Shown: positions 45,220 through 57,070, counted from the stretch's first letter. The stretch: DNA of 64,000 nt from Blepharisma stoltei (GCA_914767885.1 CAJZBQ010000058.1:631501-695500); one strand, 5' to 3'. A program made the numbers and translations. The notes: generated by a model not told the origin, from the sequence alone.

Positions 45220-46236
45220 TTAATTATTTACTGGTATCCCATTCATGTCATAAATAACTTGCATAATACTGCTCTGCTCATAGTGGTCAATGATCAAAAT
45301 GTTTCCCACCCGGTATCCCTGAGCCTTCATATTTAGCCAGAATTGTGGTAAATAAGGGTTTCCACTATCAGCTAGCTCAATTAACGTATGAGGCTTCCCT
45401 AGCTCTGCACCTTGGAAAACTGTATCTGCATCAGGGGTTAAAGTCCATGAAACTTTAAATAATTCATTAGCCCATGTTCCATTCATATACTGCGCAACAG
45501 TAGCTGTATTGAAATTAATCATCGTTTTAATAACAGGGCTATCTGCATATGTATTATAAATGCATTCTCCAGGCCAAATTCCATCAGCGGCTCCACTTTC
45601 CATTGTCACAATTGCTCTTTTGCCACTATTTACCCAATCATTTAAAGTAAAGTTAAAAGCTGTATTAATAGGGTAAATATAATTTCCTAGAATCTGCAAA
45701 GCCATGTTTTTAAGCTGTGCAATATTTGCTTGGGTTGGATATCCGTCAAAATGAGTCATTTCTACTATAACGACCTCTTTTGGATAATCTTGGAGATATT
45801 GAGAAATATTTCCTAAAAGCTCGCTTATAGGACGGCCTTCTACATAATGATGAACGACCCAAGTTTGGGTTTTATTGTCCCATCCTGAGCGGACATCAAA
45901 ATATCGCATTCCCCCTTTCATTTGATTGTAAAAAATTTGGTCTTGAGAGTGGGACCAGCCTTTGATTATCCAAGAGGTCGGGACAAATAAAGCTTCGCCT
46001 ACTACGGTTGCTGCTTCAATTCAAGGAGCTGAGTCGCCTGGCATAGGTGTTTCATCAAGCCAGTATGTTCCACTGTCGTGGGTTCCAGGAATTGTAAGCT
46101 GCTTTAAAGTTTTGGTCCCTATATATGGCAAGGAATCTCCGATTCAAGTCGCTGTATTCGGCCCGGTAGCTTGAGGGGACAAGGAAAAAATTAATGAATA
46201 ACAGGAGAGGAAAAGAATGATTGTTTCAGTTTTCAT
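45220..46236 (-). CDS. Secreted PI-PLC X-domain protein
   Basis: 338 residues, one frame with TGA as Trp. Signal peptide MKTETIILFLSCYSLIFS. X-domain motifs: LTIPGTHDSGTYW (catalytic His) near residue 50, GMRYFDVRSG near 107, and VVHHYVEG near 122 (second His). This resembles bacterial-type PI-PLC / PLCXD proteins that cleave phosphatidylinositol or GPI without a Y domain. Likely acts outside the cell or in vacuoles. Ends IYDMNGIPVNN, TAA at 45220. Confidence 0.88.
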
Positions 46237-46415
46237 CTTTATTTGGGAGACTTAATTAGGCATGGGCATAGATTTAGATTACGAATATAATTGAAAATAG
46301 CATTAAATCCTAAAGTATTAAAGGATGTTTATCAGATAAATCAACAAAAAGGAATTCAGAGTTAGACAATCAATTATCGAAAAGAAAAAATTACCAGTCT
46401 GGTATTTACGATATT

Positions 46416-47252
46416 TTATATTAAATCAATAAGTTTTACTCTTTCAATCTCAATACTTTTAGGTTTTTCCAATTTATGATTCCTGAGCTCAATATTGATT
46501 TTATTTTTAGCACTCACGACAGGCTCAAAATCACTTTTGACTCTTAAATTATAATAATCTTTCATCCTTGCTAGTTTTCAGTCATCTTTCTTTTTGATTC
46601 TAAATATGATTTACTTTGGAATTTCTACATCCCTAAACGAATGGAAAAATGGGTTCAATTTTTGTACGGCATTATCTTTAACCAAAGTGTCTCCAATAGA
46701 AAAATCATAAGAATTATTCGGTTTTTCCTCTACTCTGGATAAGCTTGCAGAACCTCTTATCTGGGATAAATCGCTCATCAAGCTTTCGTCATTTAATATT
46801 TTTTTTCTTTTATGCTTTGGCGAATGCCCAACAAAATGCACTAGCATTACACCACTTTTTGATTTTTTGTGCATCACAGGCAGACATAAGTTCGGGTTTC
46901 TAGCTGAAACTTCTGTTGAAATCGGCTGTGTTGGTTCTATTTGAGAATTTTCAATCTTTATTTCAGCTTGAACTTGCTTATTTGTCTTATTAATTACGGG
47001 CTTTTGTGTTTGGACATAAGCGTCATGAAATGACTTTGATTTTTTAATTTTGGTTTTCTTGATGATTTGTTTGATATAGCATTCTTCTACTTCTCGATAT
47101 TTCATTAATGCTTCTTTAAGCTGCTGCTTTTCTTTTCATTCTAAATATTCCTTTTCTCTCCTTAAGCATTCTGTTTCGTGCCTGATATCTTTTGCTCTTT
47201 TATGTTTTTCTAACTTGTACTTTAAAACTACTCTTGGGTCAGGCCGCATCAT
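46416..47252 (-). CDS. Basic, partly coiled-coil protein, unknown
   Basis: 273 residues. Start ATG at 47252 (MMRPDPRVVLKYK). A helical charged N-terminus (RHETECLRREKEYLEWKEKQ) includes a TGA Trp. The middle is Ser/Lys-rich. A 15-nt intron at 46600-46614 removes a TAA and joins DVEIPK to IKKKDDWKLAR; the C-terminus ends ERVKLIDLI. No domain recognised. Confidence 0.65.
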
Positions 47253-47843
47253 TTTTAGGTATTATCATTATAACTGTAATTCACTTAAAGATTAGGGAAA
47301 TTAGGAATAAAAGCTAGCAATTATCTTAAATCCACATAAAATTATAGAGATGATTGCTACTAGTAATTTTATGTTTTACCATTTCTTTTCTTTGTTCATT
47401 TAGTTTTGCAGATCTATTAGCATATTTAACTAAATAATGATTTAAAATTTCAAGTTTTCGAATAATCATAACTAGAAATTTGAATGTCATTTATAATTTC
47501 TAAAATTATAGAAATGGAATCAAAATAATATAATCAATAGCAATCATTAAAATCTAATTTGCATACTAAGAAAGCGCACCTTGGTTTGCTATTTCGAGAG
47601 TTGCTTCCTGCTAATTAAACTAGTAAAATATCATTTGCCATTAGCTCATGATTCAAGTATAAGCACTTTCTTCTAATATTACAATAAATTCTTTTACATC
47701 TATTAAGCTAATCTTCAATATTTTCACTTAAATTTGCATTGTTGCTCTTAACTCTTGATTGGCATATATAAAATATTACTTCGTCATTATATTATAAAAT
47801 GAGGAATGAAAATCAAATGTAAACTATATGTAGCGACTACACA
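47253..47843. other. AT-rich intergenic stretch
   Basis: 591 bp between divergent genes; nothing supported. Confidence 0.5.
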
Positions 47844-50114
47844 ATGAAAATTTTGACAATTGGCGATTCATCTGTTGGTAAGACCTGCTTGATTTTGCGA
47901 AGCATTGTATCTTTTATATAGGAAAATTGCTTTACACATGAGTTGCGAAGTACAATAGGAGTGGAATGTAAAAGCAAAATAATCGAAAGAGGCACAAAAC
48001 GAATAAGTGTACAGCTGTGAGACACAGCTGGCCAAGAACGATACAGGCGAATTACAGCTAATTACTATAGAGGTTCTCATGGAGTTGCGATCGTATATGA
48101 TGTTACAAATAGAAAATCTTTCGAATTAGTCACTACTTGGATTGACGAGGGGTGAGGAGGGTTAGGCCGACTGTTGTAGCTATGTCTACGATGGAGTAGT
48201 GTTAGCTAGATCACCTCAAAATGGTGCGACATAGGTATTGGAAATTTTTTAAAAATTTCCAATTAAATCACAACCTCTTTATAGAGCCGGCCTATCCCGA
48301 TAGGGGTGTATCGACTCACCAAAAAATTTTCGGGATAGGCCGGATGCAAAAATTTGGTATAGTGTTAGGCCGGGAATTTTTTTTTTTTTTTTTGGCAATA
48401 GATTTAGGCCGTATTTTTTAAAATTTTTTTTTTAGCAATAGACCTAGGCCGAAAAAAAATACAGTCGTGTTATGCCGATTATATATGTTATTTTTCAGAT
48501 AAATTAATTTAATAAAAGATAGTAAGAATATTGTAAGAATATATTTGAAATAATCCTTAAGCCTTTAATATATATGATAAAAAATCGTTTAAATTTAATG
48601 TTGCTACGCTTAATAATAAAATTATTCCATTAGATGATCCAAGTCTTGATCTCCAAATGATGGAAGCACCCATCGTTTTGAGGTATTGTCCAGAATATAA
48701 TTAAGTATATCTTTACTTATATATTAATGTGTTGATATTAAGGAAAGCTATGGAATTTGATTAGTATTATGTAAAAATTAGTGATTGTACAGAATAAACA
48801 TTAAAATAATAATTTTCACTGCACAAAATTGCTATAACCTCATCTCATTAAACCTTAAGTATTCTGCAAAATCTTCATGAAATTTTTCCTAGTTTATTGG
48901 GTTTCAGCCTAAAACTACTAAAAAACAAATTTTTTTAAAAATCCGGCCTATCTCTATTTTTTTTCTGTGATCCGGCCTAAGCCGATACTACCCGATTCCT
49001 CCTTGTCGACATAGGCCGGCTCTGATAGAAATATAGGAAAATTTTAAGAATTTCCAATACCTATGTCGCTAAATTTTAAAACAAAAAAAGCTATCACTAC
49101 AAAAAAAAAGACATAACTTTTTAAGTCGGCCTAACCCTAACATAAAGATCGAGATAGGCCGACCTACGAAATTATGCATATTTTTTTTGTAGTGATAGCT
49201 TCTTTTTATTAAAATTTAGCGACATAGGTATTGGAAATTCTTAAAATTTTCCTATATTTCTATCAGAGCCGGCCTATGTCGACATGGAAGAATCGGGTAG
49301 TATCGGCTTAGGCCGGATCACAGAAAAAAAATAGAGATAGGCCTGATGCAAAAATTTGGTATAGTGTTAGGCCGAAAAAATTTTTTTTTTTTTTTTGTTG
49401 CAATAGATTTAGGCCGAAAAAAAAAAAAATTTTTTTTGTTTTAGCGAGTTAGGCGAAAAATTAATAAGAAAAATATATATAAAATCGGTCTAACCCTATT
49501 AAATTTTTTTTTTTCTTCTTTTTTCGGCCTAAGCCTATTGCGAAAAAAAAAAAAAAATTCCCGGCCTAACACTATACCAAATTTTTGCATCCGGCCTATC
49601 TCTATATTTTTTGGGTGATCCGGCCTAAGCCGATACCCCCCTGCTCCTCCCTGTAGACATAGGCCGGCTCTGATAAAAATCTTGGAAATTTTTGAAAATT
49701 TCCAATACCTATGTCGCGCCATTTTGAGGTGATCTAGCTAGCACTACCCCATCGTAGACATAGCTACAACAGTCGGCCTAACCCTCCTCACCCATTGACG
49801 AGCTTAAAAAGCAGGCTTCACAAAATACAATAAATATTCTAGTTGCCAATAAAACCGATATGCTAAATTTAAGAGTTGTACAAGAAGATGAAGGTAGGGA
49901 GCTTGCAAAACAGTGAAACTTGGATTATTTCGAAACATCAGCCAAGACTGGGGCTGGAGTAAACGAAGCTTTTAACTACTTAATTGACAAAATCTATGCA
50001 AGTATGGAGGTAAGTCCTCAATTTTTGAAAAAAACTAAAGAGAGCTTCTTATTGGCTAGTCAGAAAGGAAGCTTTGAATCCAAAAAAAGGTAAGATCTAT
50101 AAAGATGTTGCTAA
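47844..50114 (+). CDS. Rab-family GTPase (Rab1/8-like)
   Basis: A vesicle-traffic GTPase. Motifs: GDSSVGKT (P-loop), RSTIGVE (switch I effector), [10 protein letters not shown] with TGA as Trp, NKTD, ETSAK. Introns of 15 nt at 47907-47921 and 50090-50104; the second converts an apparent end KKR-TAA into KKRCC-TAA, the double-Cys geranylgeranylation site. A 1644-bp element with a 9-bp target duplication interrupts the gene after WIDE. Without it and one duplication the protein is 195 residues, a perfect Rab length, with [10 protein letters not shown] intact. All motifs are intact, so the gene looks functional if the element is removed. Confidence 0.92.
48150..49793. mobile_element. 1.64-kb long-inverted-repeat element with TAGGCCG motifs
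   Basis: Terminal arms start GGGTGAGGAGGGTTAGGCCG on both strands and stay inverted for roughly 300 bp. Flanked by ATTGACGAG duplicated exactly (48141-48149, 49794-49802). The motif TAGGCCG/CGGCCTA recurs about twenty times. The middle (about 48940-49320) is a second near-perfect palindrome. No ORF. A 9-bp duplication with long arms resembles Mutator-like elements. Confidence 0.88.
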
Positions 50115-50297
50115 TAAAAATAAATCAAGTTCATTTATAAAAATTTGAGCCATTTTCGAAATAATTTTAAATAAAACAGTTAATTTAACTAAAACTAAAG
50201 CTTTATATAAAAGATTAGTCTAATGTTGATCGAATCGTAGAAAAGTATGCTTTAAGCTAGAGATTGCACACTATTATAAGGAGTTTAATGGTAATAA

Positions 50298-51090
50298 TTA
50301 ACTGTTTTCTCTATTAAATGCCATTCTCGAAGACTTATTTTTGATTTTTACTTTTATTTTCTCAATTTTTTTGCTTTTTGCAGTTTTTTCAAGAGTCTCT
50401 TTTAATATAATATCAACTGGCTCACTCTGTGTTCTGCAATGATTGGCAGCTTTAGCTTGATCAAATAGTCAGTGCAAATTCGATTCTCCTTTACTACAGA
50501 CCGTAATTAATGGGAAATTTGCAGCTGAGCCTGGCCGAGACTCATCTAAATGATTTCAGTTTTCATGAGCTACCGAATTTACATTAGAATTATTTGAAGC
50601 CATTCTTCTATTTGTGCCAATTTTACTAGTAGATAAATTTTCTTTTTTGATTTTTTCTGACTTGAAACCTCTCACATTCATTGAAGAGTCATTTTCATTT
50701 CTCAACGGAGAAGTTCTGGAATCAGGCCTATGATAAAACCTTCCAGGAGATATAGGGCTTTCCCTTGAATAGCCCGATAACGGGCTGGCTTCATCCCGTT
50801 ATCGGGCTATTCAAGGGAAAGCCCTATAGCTGCTTTCTTGGCTTTATTTTTGTGCTTGCCAATAATATTGACTTTGAAAGTTTATCTTTTGCAATGTCTT
50901 TATAAATAAAATTGATATCAACTGACTGCATTACTTCTAAGAGCTTATGTCTTGTATCTTTTAGTTTTGAAGGCTGTAGCCTGTATTGTTTAACTGGAAA
51001 ATTATCAGTCCGGACAATTAAGTCATTGTGGTGATTAGACTGACCAATTCCAGATTGCTTGTTATTTTCGATCTTGAAATTTTTAAACAT
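50298..51090 (-). CDS. Ser/Asn-rich protein, unknown
   Basis: Start MFKNFKIENNKQ at 51090. An in-frame TAG is removed by excising a 76-bp hairpin IES, giving 238 residues that join KPRKQL to SPGRFYHRP. Basic, with SPLRNENDSS and a Lys-rich end (KIEKIKVKIKNK). TGA Trp at two places. No domain recognised. Confidence 0.65.
50751..50826. other. 76-bp hairpin IES
   Basis: Arms TAGGGCTTTCCCTTGAATAG... and exact inverse of 31-32 bp with a 10-nt loop (CTGGCTTCAT), TATA on both sides. Excising TA to TA shifts frame as needed (76 is 1 modulo 3). Confidence 0.85.
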
Positions 51091-51128
51091 TTAATTTCCT
51101 TATATCTAATAGGAATGGCATTTTTTTA

Positions 51129-51704
51129 CCTCCATCTCTGTCCAAAAAAAAACTTTTGTTAGCTCTGGGAGGAGTTTTATTTTTTTTTGGAAAAAATTAT
51201 ATATAAATTAATAAAAACATTAATTTAATTTGTAAAAATTAGCTTTTAAAATGTAAGCTGTTTAAAATTAAACAGAATTAAAGTGAGATTTCATTATAAT
51301 AATTATTAATTTTGTATCAAAGTAATTTTTCTTAAAAAAATTATAATAAAAATATATAGCGCTTTCCCGAGGATGGCGCGGAATGGCGCCATCCTCGGGA
51401 AAGTCAACTAAGCATCCACACGGGAACTGGGGAGTTCCACGTGTGGATGCCATTTTTGACATGTGGGATCCAAACTTTCACATGTCAAAATGGCATCCAC
51501 ACGTGGAACTCCCAGTTCCCGTGTGGATGCCTTCCTGGCTTTCCTGAGGATGGCGCGATTCCGCGCTATCCTCGGGAAAGCGCTATAGACATATCCCTAG
51601 CCCATATTGGGCTATTCACGGGATATGCCTATATCTTTGTTCGCAGGCTTTTTATGAAAAATAGAAAATTTTTCCAATGGTTTTGTTCGATTACGCAGGG
51701 AAAG
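51129..51704. mobile_element. Decayed type-1 MITE with nested hairpins
   Basis: Outer type-1 traces: CCTCCATCTC end after TTA, the core ATTTCATTATAATAATTATT, and GGTTTTGTTCGATTACGCAGGG at the right before GTAA. Inside, 51355-51597 is a hairpin element (arms TATAGCGCTTTCCCGAGGAT and inverse) that itself encloses another palindrome (GCATCCACACGGGAACT and GGCATCCACACGTGGAACT). A third hairpin (ACATATCCCTAGCCC / GGGCTATTCACGGGATATG) follows at 51597-51632. Confidence 0.75.
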
Positions 51705-51746
51705 TAAGTATTGCAAATTTTAATTATTTAATCAGTATTTTTAATC

Positions 51747-53418
51747 ATGGTAACAATTTACTATAGAAGTTCGTGGAACCCTTGCTATATTCATGCCCCA
51801 GTTGGCGGACACTGGAGTTCTCATCCAATGTCTGCGCATCCCGAACGTAGAAAATGGCTCACAATTACCATTGAAGATATTAAATAAACAAAGTTAACGC
51901 CTGTGGATGGTCCCGACAAGGGAAGACCATATGGTAGACAACCTTATCTGCCCATCTGGTAGGGACAAACCTTCGGGGGAGAAACAAAACTTTTCTCTTT
52001 ACTAATGCATCCCCAACCCTAAAGCCTACTTCGAAAGGGACAGAGACCCTGTTTCAGCTACATTAAGATGGATCATACCTGGTCATAGGGAGTGCCCTTC
52101 GGAGTCCAATTTCCACAACCTCACAATATTATTTCTGTGAAGATGTTAAAGAATTCGTATTTACAAATGGAAATGAGAAATGAGATAACCCATCACCAGG
52201 CCAAAACTACAAAATTACTGGCCCTGGAGCTTATGCTGTTTTTCATGGAAAAATAATCGAAATCAAGCCAGCTAAGAGGCCAGTGCTTTTAATATCAGAT
52301 TTAGATAATACATTGATAGGGAATTATCAACCTACAATAGAGGCTTTAGCAAGATTTAACGATTATTGGATCCAAAGCCACTATTTTACAGGCTCAAAAC
52401 TTGTTTACAACACTGGCAGAAGCCTTGAAGAATTTTTAGCTCTATATGAGGAAGGATACCAAATTTTAGATCCAGATTTATTAGTTACAGCTGTAGGAAG
52501 TACTGTTTACACACTAAACTTTGATACAGGAGCTTACGAACTTAGAACGGATTATTATGATCTGTTCAATCAAGATCATTGGGATTCCCATATCGTTGAC
52601 AGAATGGTACAGCAAGAATTTCCATGACTGATTTTTCATAGTCAATCTTTTAGTTGTGATTTTTTTATGGAAGTCATTTTCTCGGCCTATTTAGTCGAAA
52701 CTTTTTTCTCATAGACATTTGCTTGTTTATTTTCTAACAAAACATCTGAAAAAAATATTTTGATCTAATAGCGCTGAGAAAATGCCTGAAAGAAAAAATA
52801 TTCCCAAGGAAAAGACATGCAGCTTGATTTTACCTGATAATTGTCACATTTATCCTTTTAAGATATGATTTACTGCAAAAACTAAAGATGTGAATAAATA
52901 TTTAAAAGACTTGAAAGTGTTTTTAAGGAATCCAGAAAATATTGTGACTAATGGGAAAATAATAAAAGCAAAAACCATTGTATCTGGAAGATATGATATG
53001 AGATATATTGATATAACTCCTTTGGAAGGAGGAAAAGGATTAGGGGTAACATATGCAAAAAGGCTATTCGGGTTTGATGATAAAGACACAATAGCAGTAG
53101 GAGATTCAGGAAATGATATAGGAATGATGAAGGGAGATCATTGGAGCATTATCGTGGCGAATTATGAAGATGATTTAATTGAGTGGCTAGCTACTTCATT
53201 GAATAGCGAATATATCCTATATTTATTTTTAATTACAATTAATTTTAATGCAAATAAAATATCCTCTCTAATTTAAATAATTCATTTTATAATTATTCTC
53301 AAAAAAAAAATCATAATAAAGAGTAAGGAAAAAAGAAAGAAAAAATATTTTAATTGCAGAGCACATGTTTGGAGATGCCGTGCAGGAATGCATAGAAAAA
53401 ATTCATAACACTTATTAG
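51747..53418 (+). CDS. Sucrose-phosphatase-like HAD hydrolase with starch-binding N-terminus
   Basis: Likely acts on sugar phosphate. N-terminal YYRSSWNPCYIHAPVGGHW resembles a CBM25-type starch-binding module. Then the HAD S6PP fold: LLISDLDNTLIG (nucleophile Asp), VYNTGRSLEEF, GSTVYT, GGKGLGVTYAKRL, and AVGDSGNDIGMM (metal Asp). Three interruptions need removal: a 266-bp repeat insertion at GAAGAT(A/G)TTAAA, a 127-130-bp IES after QEFPWLIFH, and a 133-142-bp IES after WLATSLN. The last exon gives AEHMFGDAVQECIEKIHNTY, TAG at 53416. Total about 377 residues. Confidence 0.8.
51885..52138 (-). mobile_element. Retroposon-like insertion in the phosphatase gene
   Basis: 254 bp between imperfect 12-bp duplications GAAGATATTAAA and GAAGATGTTAAA (51873-51884, 52139-52150). 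Its reverse complement matches the GC-rich family at 4504-4870 and 5177-5689 (GGACTCCGAAGGGC..., TTTTGTTTCTCCCCCGAAGG, ACCAGATGGGCAGATAAGG). Confidence 0.78.
52641..52770. other. About 130-bp TA-bounded IES
   Basis: Left TA at 52639; right TA at 52766 or 52769 (127 or 130 bp, both 1 modulo 3). Joins IFH to SAEKMPERK. Confidence 0.55.
53206..53347. other. About 140-bp TA-bounded IES
   Basis: Left TA at 53204 or 53213; right TA at 53346. Needed to reach the last exon AEHMFGDAV. Contains an A-rich tract; no hairpin. Confidence 0.5.
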
Positions 53419-53688
53419 ATTCATTTCTTTATGTAGGATTTTAATTTATTTGAATGCAGCTAGAAATAAAACTTTTAAAACTTCAACTTTCAATTAAAAT
53501 AGCCAGCTTCTATAATGGTTTATTGAAAAATTTCGATTTCATCATTTATTTAAATTAATATACCAACCTAAAACTATATTTTTTTGTCCAGCAGCATTTA
53601 TCTTCTTTGCAATTTTATAAACAGAAATCCAAATAAGACTGAATATTTTATCATAAAATTTACCATTATAATCCTTAAATCCAGGAAT

Positions 53689-55621
53689 ATGTTCAGACGA
53701 TTTTTCAGGCCAATCGCTTTAATCGGGTCTCTAGGCTACTTGAGCTCTCATCCAATTTTTTCACAAAGCGATGAAGAAAATGCAGTTAATTTGATGAAAA
53801 GAGTTATGTACATGCCTTCATTTAGAGAAACACAAACAATTAACATTCCCAAGCCAACACTTGTTTACATTTACGATTCTAAATACCTGGAAAAGTCACA
53901 ATTGGCCACAAAAATTGAAAAGAATTTGAAAAGAGCAGACGAGTATGGCTACTCTTTAGCTAAAAGATTCATCAGCAATGAAGAAGATCGAAAAGAATTT
54001 TGCAAAGAATCTGGAATCAGTGAAGAAGAGTACACAGTAAGAATGGAGCATGAAGGAAACCTTTTCTTCATTAACAACGGCAGGAACTACAAGATTCCAA
54101 TCGGTACAAAGCGCCAAGAAATTGATTCTTGGGTCGCAAAATGCCAAGAACCGATAATTAAGGTCAAGTCTATCTCAGAGTTTTACAAGCATGCAAGAAG
54201 CGTGATTTTTGATGAAAACAGTCATATAATTGTAGGATACAAATTGACTGATGAAGAAAGAAAAGTCCTTGAAAAAATGTCACAATATAAAATAAAAATT
54301 TCCTTTGTGGAAGCTTCTGATGACTTGGCAGAAAAATATGGACTTGAGCCTGGAATTTCGCTTTGCAGACCACACAGTAGGTTTGATGGAGAATTTGATA
54401 CAGAAACGCATAGAGCTTTGAAGTTTATTCCTATGAACAAGAAAGATCCATCCTTTGACGATCTTGATTTGTGGATCCAAAATAATAATACTACTAAAGT
54501 TTACTATTGTGATCAGTTTGAAAAAATATTTCCATTATTCCAAAAGACATATAGAGGGCCTTTAAAATGCATGTATGTACTGACATCTGGATTAAACCCT
54601 GATTCGAAAAAGTATATACAATTAGTAAAAGATCTTGCTGAGCTTGCTGACCAATATAAGGATTTATTTATTATAGCTATTATCCCTAAAGATGAACTTG
54701 CTAAAAAATTAGGCTGTCTTAGGAATGGAAGACTAAGAAGAATGAAAGAGCCAGAAATAAGATTCACTGACTTCAAAAAAATGATTTCGACCAAAGAAAA
54801 TCCTGAAGGTGGTTTCCAAGTTGTAGACTGCACCAATCCTGACGCTAAATGTGCCGATCTCACAGATACACATTATACAGGGAAATATAATTTTCAAGGG
54901 CATGACTTTAGTAAAGAAAAACTAAAAGAATTTATTGAAAACAGCTTACAAGGGAAAAATGAACAGTATTATGAAGAAGAAAGTGTACCTTTAGCTGCAG
55001 TTAGAAAACTATCCGCAGTTAATTTTAACAAAGAGGTAATTGACTCTGATAAAGATGTTATAATTGAGCTGTATGGAAAATATTGTCCGAGCTGCATTGC
55101 GTTTAAAGAAGAATTCAATCAATTAGCTAAAGAACTAAAACCACATAGTGATAAACTTTTAGTCGCAAAAGTCTGCATTGATCATAATTTTATACCTGAA
55201 ATTTCTGATAACTTCTACCCTAGATCGAACAACCGCAAGAGCTAATTAGGATTGGGCTAAAATTATTTTTGAAAACATTATATAAAGCATGAATACTTCT
55301 TTTATTAATTTATTATAAGAATTTGCAAGCAGATATAAATTGAATTTTAGTTTATTTTATGAAGAATTAATTCAAAAAATGAATCGATTCAGTGTTAAAG
55401 CTATTTAAATAATTTTCACTTTTAGGGTTTAGCTAGGTCAAAAATTAATTTTATAAAAATTATGATCAAGGACTAGATGCAGTAAGAAAAAATATACGCC
55501 TATTTTTTGGTACTACAAAAAAGGAGATAAAGCAAACCCAATACAGCATAAAGGAAAAAGGGATGTGAAAGAAATTAAAGAATTTATCAAACAAAACGCT
55601 AGCTTTAATTTAGAGGAATAA
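53689..55621 (+). CDS. Secretory-pathway thioredoxin-domain protein
   Basis: 551 residues. Start ATG 53689 gives a signal-like MFRRFFRPIALIGSLGYLSS; a longer non-ATG frame upstream is ignored. A long Trx-like, non-catalytic region spans residues 60-430. A C-terminal thioredoxin domain has IIELYGKYCPSC (CPSC active site). The frame ends at 55245 unless a 277-bp TA-bounded IES is excised, which joins SDNFY to TPIFWYYKKGDK (the cis-Pro strand) and ends QNASFNLEE, TAA 55619. Resembles PDI-type proteins with repeated Trx folds. Confidence 0.82.
55218..55494. other. 277-bp TA-bounded IES
   Basis: TA at 55216 (TTCTACCC) to TA at 55493 (AATATACGCC). 277 is 1 modulo 3. Sits inside the thioredoxin fold just before the cis-Pro loop. 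Confidence 0.7.
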
Positions 55622-55653
55622 TTATTCATCAATTAAAAACTGTTTATTAATAT

Positions 55654-56623
55654 TTATAATAAAATAGGTTGTTGTACACGATTGATATCTTTCTGCACAA
55701 TTGAGCATTCAATTAAAAGCTCTCTAAAGCCGTTAGAAGAGCACAATTTTTTTATTGTTTTGTCTCGAAATGCACAAATAAATTGTTTTTTGGTGAATTT
55801 TTCATCCTCTTCGTTTTGGCATATTAAAAGGACTAAATATTGTCTCAATAAATCTTTTCCACTTATAATCTGTTTCAGATAGTTATCCAATTGTTGATTG
55901 CTATCAGGATATAGAAATTGTGCAAATTTTATTATAGCTTCTGTAACTTCTATCATTTCATCAATCATATTTTCTTGATCCAATGGATCAAATGATGAAT
56001 TGCATCCTCTATTGAAATTTTCATATAAGATCTCTGCTTTTTTCTTTGTATTAATATTGGAGAGCCATGTTCCTAATTTCCAGAATAGCGCAAATCACCA
56101 TAATAGATCGCTCTAGACAAGCAGCATGTCGACCAGAAAAATATTCACTTTCCTCATACAGTCGAAGTTTGATTAGGCATATTAAATCCCAAACGGAGAT
56201 TTGCCATTTTCGTATATTGCAAAAAAATTGGCAAGACAAGCTTATTTTAAAAATTAAAACTGATGACCAATAATGATCTATTTAAAAACCCGCTGCTAAT
56301 AAGCAAAATTCTTTAAATTTTAAAGGGTGAAGTAAGCACACCAACGAAATAGCCTTGTATCCTACTACTCCAACTTTCAAAGATTTATAAAATTTATACA
56401 GCAGAGATTTCTTGTCTTTTAAAAAGCTATAATTAATTCCGAGGGATTTATAAGCATGCTTCAACTGCAAGTCGCTTAAGTAATTATCAAGAGCTTGACT
56501 ATTAATTTCTTTATCATATGTGCTAGGATCTATATCTTGCAGCTCTAAAAATCGTTCAGCAGCACTCACAAGTTTTTCTTCTTCACTTATTCTTCCTATA
56601 TTTACTCCATAAGAACAGCCCAT
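55654..56623 (-). CDS. Lipid-anchored unknown protein, with unresolved breaks
   Basis: Start MGCSYGVNIGRIS at 56623 (Gly2/Cys3 anchor). Coding potential is clear through KFKEFCLLAAG, then after one in-frame TAA (56282-56284) through KWQISVWDLICLIKL and ESEYFSGRHAACLERS. A frame shift of 1 modulo 3 between about 56115 and 56053 leads to KKKAEILYENFNRG, ENMIDEMIEVTEAIIKF and RELLIECSIVQKD. I could not find canonical 15/16-nt introns or an unambiguous IES for either break. No domain recognised. Confidence 0.5.
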
Positions 56624-57070
56624 ATTAAAACTATTTTATCAATGGAAACTGACTAAGGATTAAACTACTAGGCAGAAACTGCAAAATTAAAGGATAAATG
56701 CATCTTTAATTTTTCTTGATGTGCTAAATATATATTTAAAATAATATCATCCTTTCATGAATTCATGAAGGCACTTCACGTGATAGTCATTTTAGCACTT
56801 AAAGATCTGAAATTATCGGAAGTTCATGCGCCAAAATTGAGTTTGCATGTGTAGTGCCTGCATGAAATCCATTCAAGACATGATAGCTCTTAAGCTTACC
56901 CATCCTTATATGCTAGTGTAGATGAATAGCCGGAGCATATTTTTGTAAGCCAAGCTTCAGCTAGTTTTTTAATTAGCTAATTTTAATTTGCTAATAAAAA
57001 ATTGATCCTTTAATGTAGGCTTTCACATAAAAATGAATGTTTATTAAATTAAATATTGATAATCAGATAA
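56624..57070. other. Intergenic stretch with a loose inverted repeat
   Basis: Divergent promoter region. CATGAATTCATGAAGGCACT near 56757 and AGTGCCTGCATGAAATCCATT near 56853 are loosely inverted. Nothing else seen. Confidence 0.4.

Noticed and set aside
53584-53688. N-terminal extension of the thioredoxin-domain protein
   Set aside because: It begins at a TTG, is not signal-like, and the ATG at 53689 gives a good signal peptide.
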